Assembly: GCA_902535365.1 (NCBI GenBank)
Contig: CACATF010000001.1
Coordinates: 380,077 to 444,076, forward strand
Direction of reading: 5' to 3'
DNA length: 64,000 bases
From: an uncultured SAR86 cluster bacterium
Lineage (GTDB): Bacteria; Pseudomonadota; Gammaproteobacteria; Magnimaribacterales; TMED112
Below are positions 8,980 to 18,414 of the stretch, one piece after another. Position 1 is the stretch's first letter, and each line of letters starts with the position of its first letter. The translations under genes were made by a program, and so were the position numbers. The notes under the pieces were generated by a model. That model was given only the letters and a program-made list of their open reading frames with translations. It had not been told where the DNA came from and did not search any database.

Positions 8980-9486
8980 ATGTTTAAGAAATTTTTAAGT
9001 TTAATAACTCTACTGGCAGTCGTCAGTTGTAGTTCCAGCCCAGTGAACGTCGAAAAAATTAGTTTTTTTGATTTATCAAACTATCAAACATTTGGCGTTA
9101 AAGTTTTTGCTCCAAGTGATGATGTAAAGGTTAGCCCATTCACTGTTCAAGCTTTTGAGAAAGAGTTCAATGAACAAATGATGAATTTGGGCCTTAAGCA
9201 AAGTCCTGAATCACAAATTACTGTAAAAGTAAGCCTTTCTGTTGAAGAAGATTCAAAGAGAAGTAATTTCAGGTACAGAAACAGCTACTACTCTAACTAT
9301 CTTTATGATGATTACGATGATGTTGATCGAATGTTCTTAAGAGTTTCAATCTTTGAAACAGCTACTGAAGAGCCTCTTTGGACAGGAGTAAGACAAGCTA
9401 AATATGTTAACGACAGTCTTGTGCTCTCATCGGAAGAAATCTCAAAGTACGTAAATAGTTTTCTGAATGAAATAATAAGTTCTTAA
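8980..9486 (+). CDS. DUF4136-like lipoprotein
   Basis: This 168-aa protein has a signal sequence with lipobox VVSC followed by SSSP, so it should be lipidated at Cys17. The mature part begins with the FDLSNYQTFG stretch and continues with a pattern of conserved-length beta strands ending in LRVSIFETATEEPLWTG, as in DUF4136 proteins. The family function is unknown; members are periplasmic or outer-membrane lipoproteins. A tyrosine/aspartate-rich run (YRNSYYSNYLYDDYDDVD) sits near the middle. The gene ends 4 bp into the convergent PNPOx-like gene. Confidence 0.7.
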   Translation: MFKKFLSLITLLAVVSCSSSPVNVEKISFFDLSNYQTFGVKVFAPSDDVKVSPFTVQAFEKEFNEQMMNLGLKQSPESQITVKVSLSVEEDSKRSNFRYRNSYYSNYLYDDYDDVDRMFLRVSIFETATEEPLWTGVRQAKYVNDSLVLSSEEISKYVNSFLNEIISS

Positions 9487-10070
9487 GGCACCAACCAAGA
9501 ACTAGAAAGCTTTCCCTTCTTATCCCATAAGAACCTACACCTTCTATGACCCTGTCTTTGTAGATAAAGAAATTCAAGGGAATTGAATTGAAATTCAATG
9601 GTTGAAAAGTTCTCATAACCATCTTCTAGAACAATGTCTTTCATGTGGAAGTCATATTTCATTGGGCTTTTTATAATGGCACTAGAACCATCCATAACTG
9701 AATAACATTTCTTAGATATGGCTTGTGATTCACCCCATGCTTCTTTTGTTTTCTTATTCTTGTGGTTAACCTTGGATACCCCTTGAAACCTGATCTGTGT
9801 TTTTAGTTTTGGATCATAACCAATCACACTAGTAGATTTATTGTTTTTTAAATTTTTAACTTTTGATGAGCGTACATCAGAGTGAAACCTTAAAGTACGC
9901 GTTTTTTTACAAAAATCTCTAAGCACCATTACTCTTGATGAAATATTTTTTCCGTCAAAATTACTCATTGTAAGTGTATGAAACAGAGAGTCTCTGTTCT
10001 TTATGCCATCTTCAATAAGCTCAAAAGCTTTCAATAAAAGGTCAGATTTTTTATTTAAATTCATAAACAC
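9483..10070 (-). CDS. Pyridoxamine 5'-phosphate oxidase-like FMN-binding protein
   Basis: The 195-aa sequence has the split-barrel FMN-binding pattern of the PNPOx family: SRVMVLRDF, then TLRFHSDVRSSKVKNLKNN (about 60-80), and a C-terminal RRCRFLWDKKGKLSSSWLVP that resembles the PNPOx dimerisation end. It is closer to the Alr4036/general flavin-nucleotide-binding group than to canonical PdxH, so the substrate cannot be stated. Start is ATG 10070, with another Met two codons later. It lies alone on the minus strand, divergent from the MBL gene with about 50 bp between starts. Confidence 0.72.
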   Translation of the reverse strand: MFMNLNKKSDLLLKAFELIEDGIKNRDSLFHTLTMSNFDGKNISSRVMVLRDFCKKTRTLRFHSDVRSSKVKNLKNNKSTSVIGYDPKLKTQIRFQGVSKVNHKNKKTKEAWGESQAISKKCYSVMDGSSAIIKSPMKYDFHMKDIVLEDGYENFSTIEFQFNSLEFLYLQRQGHRRCRFLWDKKGKLSSSWLVP

Positions 10071-10121
10071 AGTCTAGTTTATCTTTCTGCACATCTAAAA
10101 TTTTTGCATTAAAATAGTCTG

Positions 10122-11846
10122 ATGAGATTTTTAATATTTATTACATGTTTTCTATTAATTAGTGCTTGCTCTGAGCAGTCTCAGATTGTCTCGGATCAAA
10201 ATGAAATCAGGCAGCGAGAAAACAATGATGATTTAAAGTCTCTTTCTGAAGAATTCTCTGAAAATATTTATCAACCTCATGAGGATATAGTTGTAGCTGT
10301 AGGGTATGGTCTAGCAAACTCAATATTAATTATTGGTGAAGATGAAAACTTTGTAATTGATACTATGGGAGGGATGGAGACTGCAGAGAGAATACTCAAT
10401 GATTTCGCTAGTTATTCAGATAATCCAGTTACAACAATAGCTTATACACACTTTCATGCTGATCATACATTGGGTGCCCAAGTTTTTTTAGATCGTTATC
10501 CAAATCTTGATGTTATTTCTCATGAAACAACAATTGAAGAATTCGAAAAATTCTTTGGAATAAAGAGAGACATTATTGGCGCACGGTCAGGGAAGATGTT
10601 TGGGCTAATTCTACAGAATAAAGACAAAGCAGAATCAAATGGAATTGGTATTAAGCTTGAAGCTGGTATAGATACACCTGGTTATGTCAGACCAAACATT
10701 ACTTTCGATGAAACTCTTTCAATGCAAATAAGTGGAAAAAAAGTAGATTTTTATCATGCTCCTGGTGAAACAGATGATCAATTGTTTGTATGGATAGAGG
10801 AAATGAAGGCTCTATTTCCTGGAGACAATATATATAAAGCATTTCCAAATGTTTATACGATTAGAGGCACTTCATACCGTAGTTTTAGGTCTTGGTACAA
10901 AAGTATTGAAAAAATGATGAGCCTTGAACCAGAAATACTTGTTCCATCTCATGGAAAACCAATACTTGGCAAAGAAAAGATACAAAATATTCTGGGAACA
11001 TACAGAGATGCAATTAAATACGTGCACGACCAAACAATGAGATATCTTAATATGGGTTTCTCTCCAACAGATGCATCGCAGATGGTCAGGCTTCCAGATA
11101 ACTTAAGCACTGACCCTTATCTATTTGAGCTTTACGGCACTGTTGAATGGAGTTCACGAAATTTATTTAATGGGTATTTTGGTTGGTTCGATGGAAATCC
11201 AACAAATCTTTACCCTTTTAAAGAAAGTGAGCTAAATAGAAGAATTCTTGAACTGGTCAGTATAGATAAGATTGAAGAAGAGTTACAAAAAGCAATGAAC
11301 GAAGAGGATTATCAGTGGGCATTGTATCTTTCTGATATAGCCGAAGCTAACAACCCTGATCAAAATGAATACATTGGAGTTAAGGCACAGGCATTAAAAA
11401 TGCTTGGAAGCAAAGCATATAACCCTAATGCAATTAGTTTCTACAATAGTTCAGCTGCTGAAATGACAGGAGAATTGGCAGATGTGGCACTGATAGGTGA
11501 TGATGATGCGAAGGAACATCAACTTCACCAACTAAATATTGATATGTTTCTAGATGTTATGGCCACAAGATTAGATCCTTCAAAGGTAGATGGCCAAAAA
11601 TTAGATTCACTGGTTTATTTTAAAGATCTTGATCAAATGTGGAAACTAAGTATTAATAATAGTGTTTTTACTTACAAAGTAATAAATGATGTTCAGAAAA
11701 CAGATGTTAATATGGATTCAATTGCCTTCAAGAAATTAGTTTCTGGTTCATTAAACCCGATTGCAGATATATTGTTAACAAATCAAAACGCTGATGGTGA
11801 AAGAAAGAGAGAGTTTCTTGAATTTATGGCACTATTTAGAGAGTAA
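10122..11846 (+). CDS. Alkyl/aryl-sulfatase-like MBL-fold lipoprotein
   Basis: This 574-aa protein has a lipobox (LISAC) and a metallo-beta-lactamase core with YTHFHADHTLG (about residues 107-117), a second ligand region FYHAPGETDDQLF, FPGDNIYKAFPN, and VPSHGKP. The arrangement, the following alkyl-sulfatase dimerisation-like helical domain (about 300-440) and a C-terminal SCP2-like segment match the BDS1/SdsA family that hydrolyses alkyl sulfate esters. The protein is somewhat shorter than SdsA1, and the substrate is not provable from sequence. Export as a lipoprotein suggests periplasmic action. A coiled-coil gene starts 3 bp after its stop. Confidence 0.8.
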   Translation: MRFLIFITCFLLISACSEQSQIVSDQNEIRQRENNDDLKSLSEEFSENIYQPHEDIVVAVGYGLANSILIIGEDENFVIDTMGGMETAERILNDFASYSDNPVTTIAYTHFHADHTLGAQVFLDRYPNLDVISHETTIEEFEKFFGIKRDIIGARSGKMFGLILQNKDKAESNGIGIKLEAGIDTPGYVRPNITFDETLSMQISGKKVDFYHAPGETDDQLFVWIEEMKALFPGDNIYKAFPNVYTIRGTSYRSFRSWYKSIEKMMSLEPEILVPSHGKPILGKEKIQNILGTYRDAIKYVHDQTMRYLNMGFSPTDASQMVRLPDNLSTDPYLFELYGTVEWSSRNLFNGYFGWFDGNPTNLYPFKESELNRRILELVSIDKIEEELQKAMNEEDYQWALYLSDIAEANNPDQNEYIGVKAQALKMLGSKAYNPNAISFYNSSAAEMTGELADVALIGDDDAKEHQLHQLNIDMFLDVMATRLDPSKVDGQKLDSLVYFKDLDQMWKLSINNSVFTYKVINDVQKTDVNMDSIAFKKLVSGSLNPIADILLTNQNADGERKREFLEFMALFRE

Positions 11847-11849
11847 AGT

Positions 11850-12509
11850 ATGAGTCAGCCAACACGAATACCTAGAAGAAGAAAAACCAATGATAGTAGC
11901 CAATTTCTTTTTAGTGCATTAATCCTTGTTGGGGTAATAGCTTCATTAGTTGGTATGTACTTTTATATGGAAGAGCAAAAAAGTCTAAACGAAAAACAAC
12001 TGGCGACCTTAGTTGAAAAAGTGGAAGTAATTGAAGATGCCTTATCAATTACGAATGAAGATTCTGTTCAAAATATGGAAACAATGACTGATCAAATATC
12101 CTTTCTTGATACTGAGGTAAGAAAGCTTTGGGGCCATAGAAAAGGTTATTTGGATAATTTTAAAAAACAAACAGCAAGCTCTGATAGTAATGCAAAGAAG
12201 TTAACTAATATTTCTGCTAAAACTAATAGTCTTGAAGATAGGCTTGAATCACTCAACCAGAAAATAGAGTTAGCTGAAGACTTGCAGTTGAAAATCACAA
12301 TGCTCACTAATGAACTTAACAAACAAAAAAATATTGCTGAAGAAAACACTGAAGCACTAGAAGCAATTGACCAATATAGGCTTCAGAATAACCAAAAAAT
12401 TTCTGATGTGCTCAACAGGCTCAATGCTCTTTCGAGAGAAGCCGATGAGATTGAAAGAGAACTAAGAAGAATTAATTCAGTACTTACAGAGGAAGAAACC
12501 AATGAATAA
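11850..12509 (+). CDS. Membrane-anchored coiled-coil protein of unknown function
   Basis: I do not recognise a family. The 219-aa protein starts with a basic segment (RIPRRRKTND), has one transmembrane helix (about residues 19-40, FLFSALILVGVIASLVGMYFY) and then about 170 residues of heptad-rich coiled coil with many Glu, Asn and Leu. The topology predicts a short cytoplasmic tail and a periplasmic coil. The layout resembles small cell-envelope or division scaffolds, but that is only analogy. It follows the sulfatase-like gene with a 3-bp gap and overlaps the next small membrane gene by 8 bp. Confidence 0.75.
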   Translation: MSQPTRIPRRRKTNDSSQFLFSALILVGVIASLVGMYFYMEEQKSLNEKQLATLVEKVEVIEDALSITNEDSVQNMETMTDQISFLDTEVRKLWGHRKGYLDNFKKQTASSDSNAKKLTNISAKTNSLEDRLESLNQKIELAEDLQLKITMLTNELNKQKNIAEENTEALEAIDQYRLQNNQKISDVLNRLNALSREADEIERELRRINSVLTEEETNE

Positions 12510-12714
12510 CATCCTAAATGAGACCTTCTTTAAGATATTTCTTATTGTATGTTTAATACCGGCAGGTTTGCTTGTTGGCAAAGCCTTTTTAATGCTATCA
12601 CCCATTATTTTTTGGGTCCTTTCATACATGGCATTCAAGAAGGGAAACCAAAAAGAAACAATAATGTGGGTTATTTTTGCAATTTTGGGTTTAATCCTTG
12701 CCTTTGTCATATAG
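12502..12714 (+). CDS. Small two-helix membrane protein
   Basis: This 70-aa hydrophobic protein has two predicted transmembrane helices (about 10-38 and 51-69) joined by the polar KKGNQKET loop. No family is recognised. Its start overlaps the coiled-coil gene by 8 bp, a spacing that argues for translational coupling and for a real gene. tRNA-Leu begins 15 bp after the stop with no terminator visible, so the tRNA may be processed from this transcript. Confidence 0.6.
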   Translation: MNNILNETFFKIFLIVCLIPAGLLVGKAFLMLSPIIFWVLSYMAFKKGNQKETIMWVIFAILGLILAFVI

Positions 12715-12729
12715 AATAAGCAATCAGCT

Positions 12730-12814
12730 GGGGATGTGGTGGAACTGGCAGACACGCTGGATTTAGGTTCCAGTGCCGTAAGGCGTGGGGGTTCGACTCC
12801 CTCCATCCCTACCA
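12730..12814 (+). tRNA. tRNA-Leu (anticodon TAG)
   Basis: The sequence folds as a class II tRNA: acceptor arms GGGGATG and CATCCCT (G-U at the first pair), D arm GTGGAACTGGCAGAC, anticodon stem CTGGA/TCCAG with loop TTTAGGT (anticodon TAG), a variable arm built on GCC/GGC, the T arm with GTTCGAC, and an encoded CCA. It should read CUN leucine codons. It lies just downstream of the small membrane gene and is followed within 2 bp by the 3' end of a convergent esterase gene. Confidence 0.97.
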
Positions 12815-12815
12815 A

Positions 12816-13790
12816 TTAATTTTGGATTTTTCCATTCATATCAAATTGCTTCAAAAATTTCCAAATTTCATCAGCGGCAATAATGTCGTAAGAATTTAAA
12901 TCAGTTGGCCAATCATGCCCCATATTATTTGTAAGAAATAATTTTGTTTCAACTTGATTAAGGCACGAATAATTTAAAAATACTTCACCACTTTCACCGT
13001 CATTGTTTTCGTCAGTTATTGCTGTAACACTGCTATCTTCGCAAGCATTGTATGTGTTCCAGTAATCCATCATTTCAGTGAGTGGAAGTGACCGCCAATT
13101 TCCATCAATAGGAACGACAGTATCATCCTCGCTGTGAATATGAATGATTGGCGTTGGATGACTGGGATTACAGCTTGCATATGTGTTTGGATTCATTGTT
13201 CCACCAACAGAGGCAACGCCAGCTATTCTGTATCTTAGATTGCATGCAAGATGATAGCTCATTTTCCCCCCATTAGATTTTCCAGTTGCATAAACTCTGT
13301 TAGGATTAATTTGATAATTCGTTAAACTCCAATCTATTAAACTAGATATAAAATCAACATCATCTGCTGGGCTTTCACTTGACCAGCCGGTGTCATTCCA
13401 ATGCGGTTCTCCAGAACTTGGCAATATTGATCCTTGTGGGTATATAACAATGAACTTATCTTCGTCAGCTAATATTTGAAAACCTGAATATCCCAAGAAA
13501 TCTATTGCTTGGCGTCTGTAGCCATGAAGATTAAAAAGAAGTGGTGGGTTTGCAGTTTTTGAGTAAATATCATCTGGGACATAAACATAAAATTCTCTGT
13601 CCAGACCTAATCTAGTGTAGGTGCAATAAATAGTTTTTTCATATCCTGATGGATTGCATTCTGGTAAATCATTTGGAGTCGGAGGTGTTATTGGATTAAT
13701 GATCTCAGCATCACTAGAGCTGCTGCCACCACCGCATGCAAATAAAAATAAAAATGAAATGTAAGACATTGGTTTAAAGAAAAATTTCAT
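12816..13790 (-). CDS. PHB-depolymerase/feruloyl-esterase-like alpha/beta hydrolase lipoprotein
   Basis: This 324-aa protein has lipobox FACGGGSSSS, a Pro-rich spacer and an alpha/beta hydrolase of the LpqC/poly(3-hydroxybutyrate) depolymerase type. It has the HGYRRQ oxyanion region (about 88-93), nucleophile motif GKSNGG (Ser about 170), an acid in HSEDDTVVP and the histidine in MGHDWP near the end. Such enzymes cleave polyester or feruloyl esters outside the cytoplasm; the substrate is uncertain. The 3' end lies directly against tRNA-Leu on the opposite strand. Confidence 0.82.
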   Translation of the reverse strand: MKFFFKPMSYISFLFLFACGGGSSSSDAEIINPITPPTPNDLPECNPSGYEKTIYCTYTRLGLDREFYVYVPDDIYSKTANPPLLFNLHGYRRQAIDFLGYSGFQILADEDKFIVIYPQGSILPSSGEPHWNDTGWSSESPADDVDFISSLIDWSLTNYQINPNRVYATGKSNGGKMSYHLACNLRYRIAGVASVGGTMNPNTYASCNPSHPTPIIHIHSEDDTVVPIDGNWRSLPLTEMMDYWNTYNACEDSSVTAITDENNDGESGEVFLNYSCLNQVETKLFLTNNMGHDWPTDLNSYDIIAADEIWKFLKQFDMNGKIQN

Positions 13791-13873
13791 TTTTTATGAT
13801 TCTTATAAGTACAATTGTTACTCAGATACTATAACTTATATATCTTGATGGTAAGATTAATTATGGAAAACAT

Positions 13874-14290
13874 ATGAGTGATGAAGTCAAAAAATTCTTT
13901 TCTACTTATGGTGATTTTGTAAAAAAAGTTACAAGTGAACCTAGCTTAGATTTAGATGCATTGAAGCAAAGTTTAGAGGATGTTGAAAGTAAGTCTCCAA
14001 TTGAATCTGCAAGGCTAATGACTGCAGCTTTGGGGCTTGGAAGTGAAACAGGTGAATTTGTAGAAATAGTGAAAAAAATGTTCTTACAAGGCAAGCCACC
14101 TTCAGAGGAAAACATATTTCATATGAAAAGAGAACTTGGTGACATCATGTGGTATTGGGTTACAGCATGCTCAGCCTTAGATCTTGATCCTTTTGAAGTC
14201 ATCAAAGAAAACCAAGATAAATTAGAAGCACGATATGGTGAAAAATTTGAGGTTCAAAGAAGCGAAGTAAGAAAAGAAGGAGATCTTTAG
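13874..14290 (+). CDS. MazG-like nucleotide pyrophosphohydrolase
   Basis: This 138-aa all-alpha protein carries the MazG metal-binding signature: GSETGEFVEIVKK (ExxE type, about 55-67) followed by ELGDIMWYW (ExxD, about 88-96). These residues bind Mg2+ in NTP pyrophosphohydrolases that clear non-canonical nucleotides. It is a single-domain short MazG, so it is not the two-domain E. coli MazG. A five-codon reading frame (ATG at 13863) ends on the real start region. The next gene follows 17 bp downstream. Confidence 0.85.
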   Translation: MSDEVKKFFSTYGDFVKKVTSEPSLDLDALKQSLEDVESKSPIESARLMTAALGLGSETGEFVEIVKKMFLQGKPPSEENIFHMKRELGDIMWYWVTACSALDLDPFEVIKENQDKLEARYGEKFEVQRSEVRKEGDL

Positions 14291-14307
14291 CTTAAAACTC
14301 AATATCA

Positions 14308-14952
14308 ATGAGTAAAAAATATTTAGTTGCAGGGGCCACAGGCCTGATGGGCACAACGCTGGTAAACCAAATTCCCTTAAACGAAGATGTCACAGTAATC
14401 GCTAGACGCAAAATCAATTATAAACGGCCTGTAAATTTTTTAAATTTAGATGAGTATATTAAGCTGCCACATGCTGACCACTTATTCATTTGTTTAGGTT
14501 ATCCACTTGAGCTTAGAGATTTGCTTCTCATGCGTAAGTCTATCAAAGCAAAATTTAAAGCAGTTGATTACAATTTAGTTATTAAGATTGCTGAAGCGGC
14601 AAAACAATCAAATATTAAGTCAGTTTCTGTAATTTCTTCCATTGAAGCTCACCCAAAATCGCTTAACTATTATTTGAAAGTTAAAGGGGAAATGGAAAAC
14701 AAGATTAAAGAACTAGGATTTGAAAGCGTTAATATATTTAGGCCAAGTCATTTGCTTGGTGAAAGAGAAAAAGAGATAACTCTAGATGTGAAGATCTTTG
14801 AGTTTTTCACGAACATTACTGGAAATTTTCTTTTTGGATGGTTTAAGAAATATAAGAATATTCAGGCACAAAAATTAGCCGCAGCAATGTATAAAAAATC
14901 AAATAAAATGAGCAACACGGTTGATATCTTTACCTTTAAAGATTTCAGCTAG
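14308..14952 (+). CDS. NAD(P)-binding Rossmann protein (HTATIP2/atypical SDR-like)
   Basis: This 214-aa protein begins with the dinucleotide-binding loop VAGATGLMGTTLV (about residues 6-18), followed by VIARR after beta-2, and contains VSVISSIEAHPKSLNYYLKVKGEME, which supplies the YxxxK-like pair (YYLKVK). The length and pattern match the HTATIP2/CC3-like atypical SDR group found in many bacteria, in which the bound NADPH may be regulatory rather than catalytic. It sits 17 bp after the MazG-like gene and is probably co-transcribed with it. Confidence 0.75.
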   Translation: MSKKYLVAGATGLMGTTLVNQIPLNEDVTVIARRKINYKRPVNFLNLDEYIKLPHADHLFICLGYPLELRDLLLMRKSIKAKFKAVDYNLVIKIAEAAKQSNIKSVSVISSIEAHPKSLNYYLKVKGEMENKIKELGFESVNIFRPSHLLGEREKEITLDVKIFEFFTNITGNFLFGWFKKYKNIQAQKLAAAMYKKSNKMSNTVDIFTFKDFS

Positions 14953-15021
14953 CAATTCCAGAAATTTAGCCCAATAAAGTTTATAATTACACTACAAATT
15001 TATCTAATATGGGCTGTCAAA

Positions 15022-18000
15022 ATGAATAAAGAAATCTCTCTTAGTGATAAATATACAGCTAGAGAAGGAAAGATATTTCTAACCGGGATACAAGCTTTAG
15101 TTAGGCTACCATTAATTCAAAAAGAAATTGACGAGCGCAATAATCTCAATACTGGTGGTTTTATATCTGGTTATAAGGGTTCTCCGCTTGGTGGGTATGA
15201 TCTTGAACTTCAACGCGCAGCAAAATATCTAAATGAAAAATCAATAGTCCATCAACCCGGCTTAAATGAGGAGTTAGGTGCCACTGCTGTTTGGGGATCG
15301 CAGCAAGGAGAATTCAAAGGAAGAGGGGAAAAAGATGGTGTTTTTGGAATCTGGTATGGAAAAGGTCCTGGTATGGATAGAACTATGGATGTTTTTAAAC
15401 ATGCCAATGCAGCTGGTTCATCTAAACATGGAGGTGTTCTTGCTATAGCCGGTGATGACCATGGAGCTAAATCATCAACATTGCCACACCAATCTGACCA
15501 CAATTTTATGAGCGCATTTATGCCTTATTTATATCCAGCAGGTGTTGAAGAAATTATTAGATACGGTCTTTTGGGCATTGAAATGAGCAGATTCAGTGGA
15601 TGTTGGACAGGATTCAAAATTGTTTCTGATGTTGCTGATTCTGGCAAAACTTACGACACATCTATTGAGCAAGCAGAAATATTAATTCCTAGCCAAGATT
15701 TTATGAACGAGTATGCAGACTTAACTAGAAATATTATTTATACAGATACTCCAAGAGAACAAGATTTCAGGCTGCAAAGAGTAAAAGGTTTTGCAGCACA
15801 AGAGTTTGCAAGACTTAACAAAATAGACCGTGTTATTTGGAAAGAAGAAAATTCAAAGCTAGGCATAGTTACAACAGGAAAATCATACAACGACGTAAGA
15901 GAAGCTTTAAGATGGCTGAATATAGATGAGCAAAAAGCAAAAGAGCTTGGGCTTTGTCTTTACAAAGTTGGTATGCCATGGCCTCTCGAGCCACAAGGCA
16001 TAAGAGAATTTTGTGAAGGTTTAGATACAGTGCTTGTTGTTGAAGAAAAAAGGGAGCTTATTGAACATCAAGTTAAATGGCAGCTATACAACTGGAAGGA
16101 AAATGTTAGGCCACTAGTTATTGGCAAACATGATGAAGATAATAATTGGTTACTTCCTGCAGAAAATGATCTTCCGTTACAAACAATTCTTGAAGCTATT
16201 GTTCAGCGCCTTTATAAGCTGACCAATGACTCTCGATTATTGGAGCGACTTGATTGGTTTAAAAGAAGACATGAATCACAAGAGAAAGTTACTGCTCCAA
16301 TACAAAGAAAGCCTTTTTTCTGCTCGGGTTGTCCTCATAATACTTCTTTGCAACTTCCCGAGAATAAAAGAGCTCTTGGTGGAATTGGTTGTCATTACAT
16401 GGCGGTCAATACGGTTAAAGGGACTGAATTTTTTACTCAAATGGGTGGTGAGGGTACACCTTGGATTGGAATATCTCCTTTTTCTAAAGAAAAACATATC
16501 TTTGCTAATCTTGGGGATGGTACATACAAACACTCAGGTATTCTTGCTGTGAGGGCATCATTGGATGCAGGTGTGAATATTACATATAAGATTCTTTACA
16601 ACGATGCTGTAGCGATGACAGGAGGTCAAGCTATTGGGGGTAACTGGGATGTAACAGGCATAGTTAAACAGGTTTCAGCTGAAGGAGTTAAGAGAATATC
16701 AATTTTATCTGAGAACCCAAGTATATATAAACATTTAGAAACTAAAGGCATAAAGAGCATGCACCGGGACTCAATAATTACAGAACAACAAGCTCTTTCC
16801 GAATATGAGGGTGTTAGCGTATTGGTGTATGACCAAACATGTGCTGCTGAAAAAAGAAGAAGGCGTAAAAGAGGTTTGATGCATGATCCGGTAAAACGTG
16901 TAGTCATTAATCCAGAAGTGTGTGAAGGTTGTGGAGATTGTTCACTACAATCTAATTGTGTTTCAATAGAACCTCTTGAAACTGAACTAGGTAGAAAAAG
17001 ACGAATCAATCAGTCAACATGCAATAAGGACTACTCATGCATAAAGGGATTCTGTCCATCATTTGTAACTGTTGATGCTGAAATAAAGACAAAAACCGTA
17101 TTTGGTAACATTGAAGGAATACCAGAACCCGACATTCATGAATCGGATGGAGTTGCAAATATCATGTTAACAGGTATTGGTGGTACAGGAGTTCTGACAA
17201 TTTCTGCTATTATCGGAATGGCTGCTCATTTGCAAAATAAAGACTCATCAATTCTTGATATGACTGGCTTAGCGCAAAAGGGTGGAGCTGTTTGGTCACA
17301 CATAAAGGTTTATGAGAAAGGTGTTTTGCCGTTTAGTCACAAAATTTCTCCTGCTTCAGCTGATTTACTATTAGCATGTGATGCAGTTGTAGCTACTAAA
17401 CCTGAAATACAAGAAGTTATATCCGATGAAAAGACCAAATCTGTAATTAATACAAACACTATCCCTGTAGCAGATTTTGTTACAGATAGAAATCTAGATT
17501 TTAGATCTGATCATGTAGTTAAAGTAATTGAAAAAACAACACAAAGCATTGAGTCAGAGTTGCCAGCAATTAAAATTGCTGAATATCTGACTGGAGATGC
17601 AATTGGAGCTAATATGGTGATGCTAGGAGCAGCATATCAGAAAGGACTGGTGCCTCTTTCATCTGAGTTCATAGTCAAAGCAATTGAATTAAATAAAGTG
17701 AGTGTTGATATGAATATTTATAGCTTCAATCTTGGCCGCTTATACATACATGATCCAGCAAATGAGTTATTTGGGTTCCTAGAAAAATCAAAAAATGAAC
17801 TAAATGTGAAAGAACTCGAAGAGGATAGGCTTAATAGGTTAAACAAATATGATTCAAAGCTTTATGATGAATTTAAAAATAACCTTGAAAAGATAAATAA
17901 AATTCTTGAAACGGAAGTAGATGTAGATGAGCTTCACAGAGACTCAATTCGAGAGCTTTATAGAGTTTTTGCAATTAAAGATGAGTATGAGGTTGCAAAA

Positions 18001-18414
18001 ATGCACTTGTCTACAACATTTAAAACTTTAGATGATCAATTCTCAAGCTGGAAAAATATTAGTTTTTACCTAGCACCTCCAATGCTATCTTTTTTAAGAG
18101 ATAAAAAAACTGGAAGGCCGAGAAAAATAAGATTTCCAGGCTACATAGCTATTCCGCTATTCAAGTTACTCAATTCAATGTCTGGACTAAGAGGTACTTG
18201 GTTAGATCCCCTACAATTTTCGCCAGATAAGCGAAGAGATCTTGAGCATAAAAAGATATTTATCAATTCTCTAGATACAATATCAAGAATGGACGGTGGT
18301 GAGAAAAAGTTAAAATTATCAGTATTGGTTAATGCATCTTTTGATGTAAAAGGCTATGGCCCTGTAAGAGAAAAATCTTACCAAGAATTCAAAAAAATAA
18401 TAATGGAAAAATAG
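15022..18414 (+). CDS. Fused indolepyruvate:ferredoxin oxidoreductase (IorA-IorB type)
   Basis: The 1,130-aa protein combines the alpha and gamma parts of 2-oxoacid:ferredoxin oxidoreductase. The N-terminal pyrimidine-binding domain has GFISGYKGSPLGGYD; the TPP-binding region is about 430-620 (CSGCPHNTS, GGEGTPWIGISPF, YNDAVAMTGGQ). A cysteine-rich iron-sulfur segment (CEGCGDCSLQSNC, about 634-646, and CNKDYSCIKGFC) follows, and the gamma domain begins with GIGGTGVLT (about 718). It oxidatively decarboxylates aryl-pyruvates from transamination of aromatic amino acids to acyl-CoA. A six-codon upstream frame (15009-15029) overlaps the start ATG. The DUF442 gene starts on the base after its stop. 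Confidence 0.9.
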   Translation: MNKEISLSDKYTAREGKIFLTGIQALVRLPLIQKEIDERNNLNTGGFISGYKGSPLGGYDLELQRAAKYLNEKSIVHQPGLNEELGATAVWGSQQGEFKGRGEKDGVFGIWYGKGPGMDRTMDVFKHANAAGSSKHGGVLAIAGDDHGAKSSTLPHQSDHNFMSAFMPYLYPAGVEEIIRYGLLGIEMSRFSGCWTGFKIVSDVADSGKTYDTSIEQAEILIPSQDFMNEYADLTRNIIYTDTPREQDFRLQRVKGFAAQEFARLNKIDRVIWKEENSKLGIVTTGKSYNDVREALRWLNIDEQKAKELGLCLYKVGMPWPLEPQGIREFCEGLDTVLVVEEKRELIEHQVKWQLYNWKENVRPLVIGKHDEDNNWLLPAENDLPLQTILEAIVQRLYKLTNDSRLLERLDWFKRRHESQEKVTAPIQRKPFFCSGCPHNTSLQLPENKRALGGIGCHYMAVNTVKGTEFFTQMGGEGTPWIGISPFSKEKHIFANLGDGTYKHSGILAVRASLDAGVNITYKILYNDAVAMTGGQAIGGNWDVTGIVKQVSAEGVKRISILSENPSIYKHLETKGIKSMHRDSIITEQQALSEYEGVSVLVYDQTCAAEKRRRRKRGLMHDPVKRVVINPEVCEGCGDCSLQSNCVSIEPLETELGRKRRINQSTCNKDYSCIKGFCPSFVTVDAEIKTKTVFGNIEGIPEPDIHESDGVANIMLTGIGGTGVLTISAIIGMAAHLQNKDSSILDMTGLAQKGGAVWSHIKVYEKGVLPFSHKISPASADLLLACDAVVATKPEIQEVISDEKTKSVINTNTIPVADFVTDRNLDFRSDHVVKVIEKTTQSIESELPAIKIAEYLTGDAIGANMVMLGAAYQKGLVPLSSEFIVKAIELNKVSVDMNIYSFNLGRLYIHDPANELFGFLEKSKNELNVKELEEDRLNRLNKYDSKLYDEFKNNLEKINKILETEVDVDELHRDSIRELYRVFAIKDEYEVAKMHLSTTFKTLDDQFSSWKNISFYLAPPMLSFLRDKKTGRPRKIRFPGYIAIPLFKLLNSMSGLRGTWLDPLQFSPDKRRDLEHKKIFINSLDTISRMDGGEKKLKLSVLVNASFDVKGYGPVREKSYQEFKKIIMEK

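Noticed and set aside
12811-12835. CCAATTAATTTTGG plus T5 as a tRNA-Leu terminator
   Set aside because: The stem is only four pairs and lies in the coding end of the convergent esterase gene; too weak to list.
15009-15029. Six-codon upstream frame (MGCQNE) overlapping the IOR start
   Set aside because: It is too short to judge. It could aid coupling, but chance is likely in AT-rich sequence.
16226-16552. 108-aa plus-strand ORF
   Set aside because: It is an out-of-frame shadow within the fused IOR gene.
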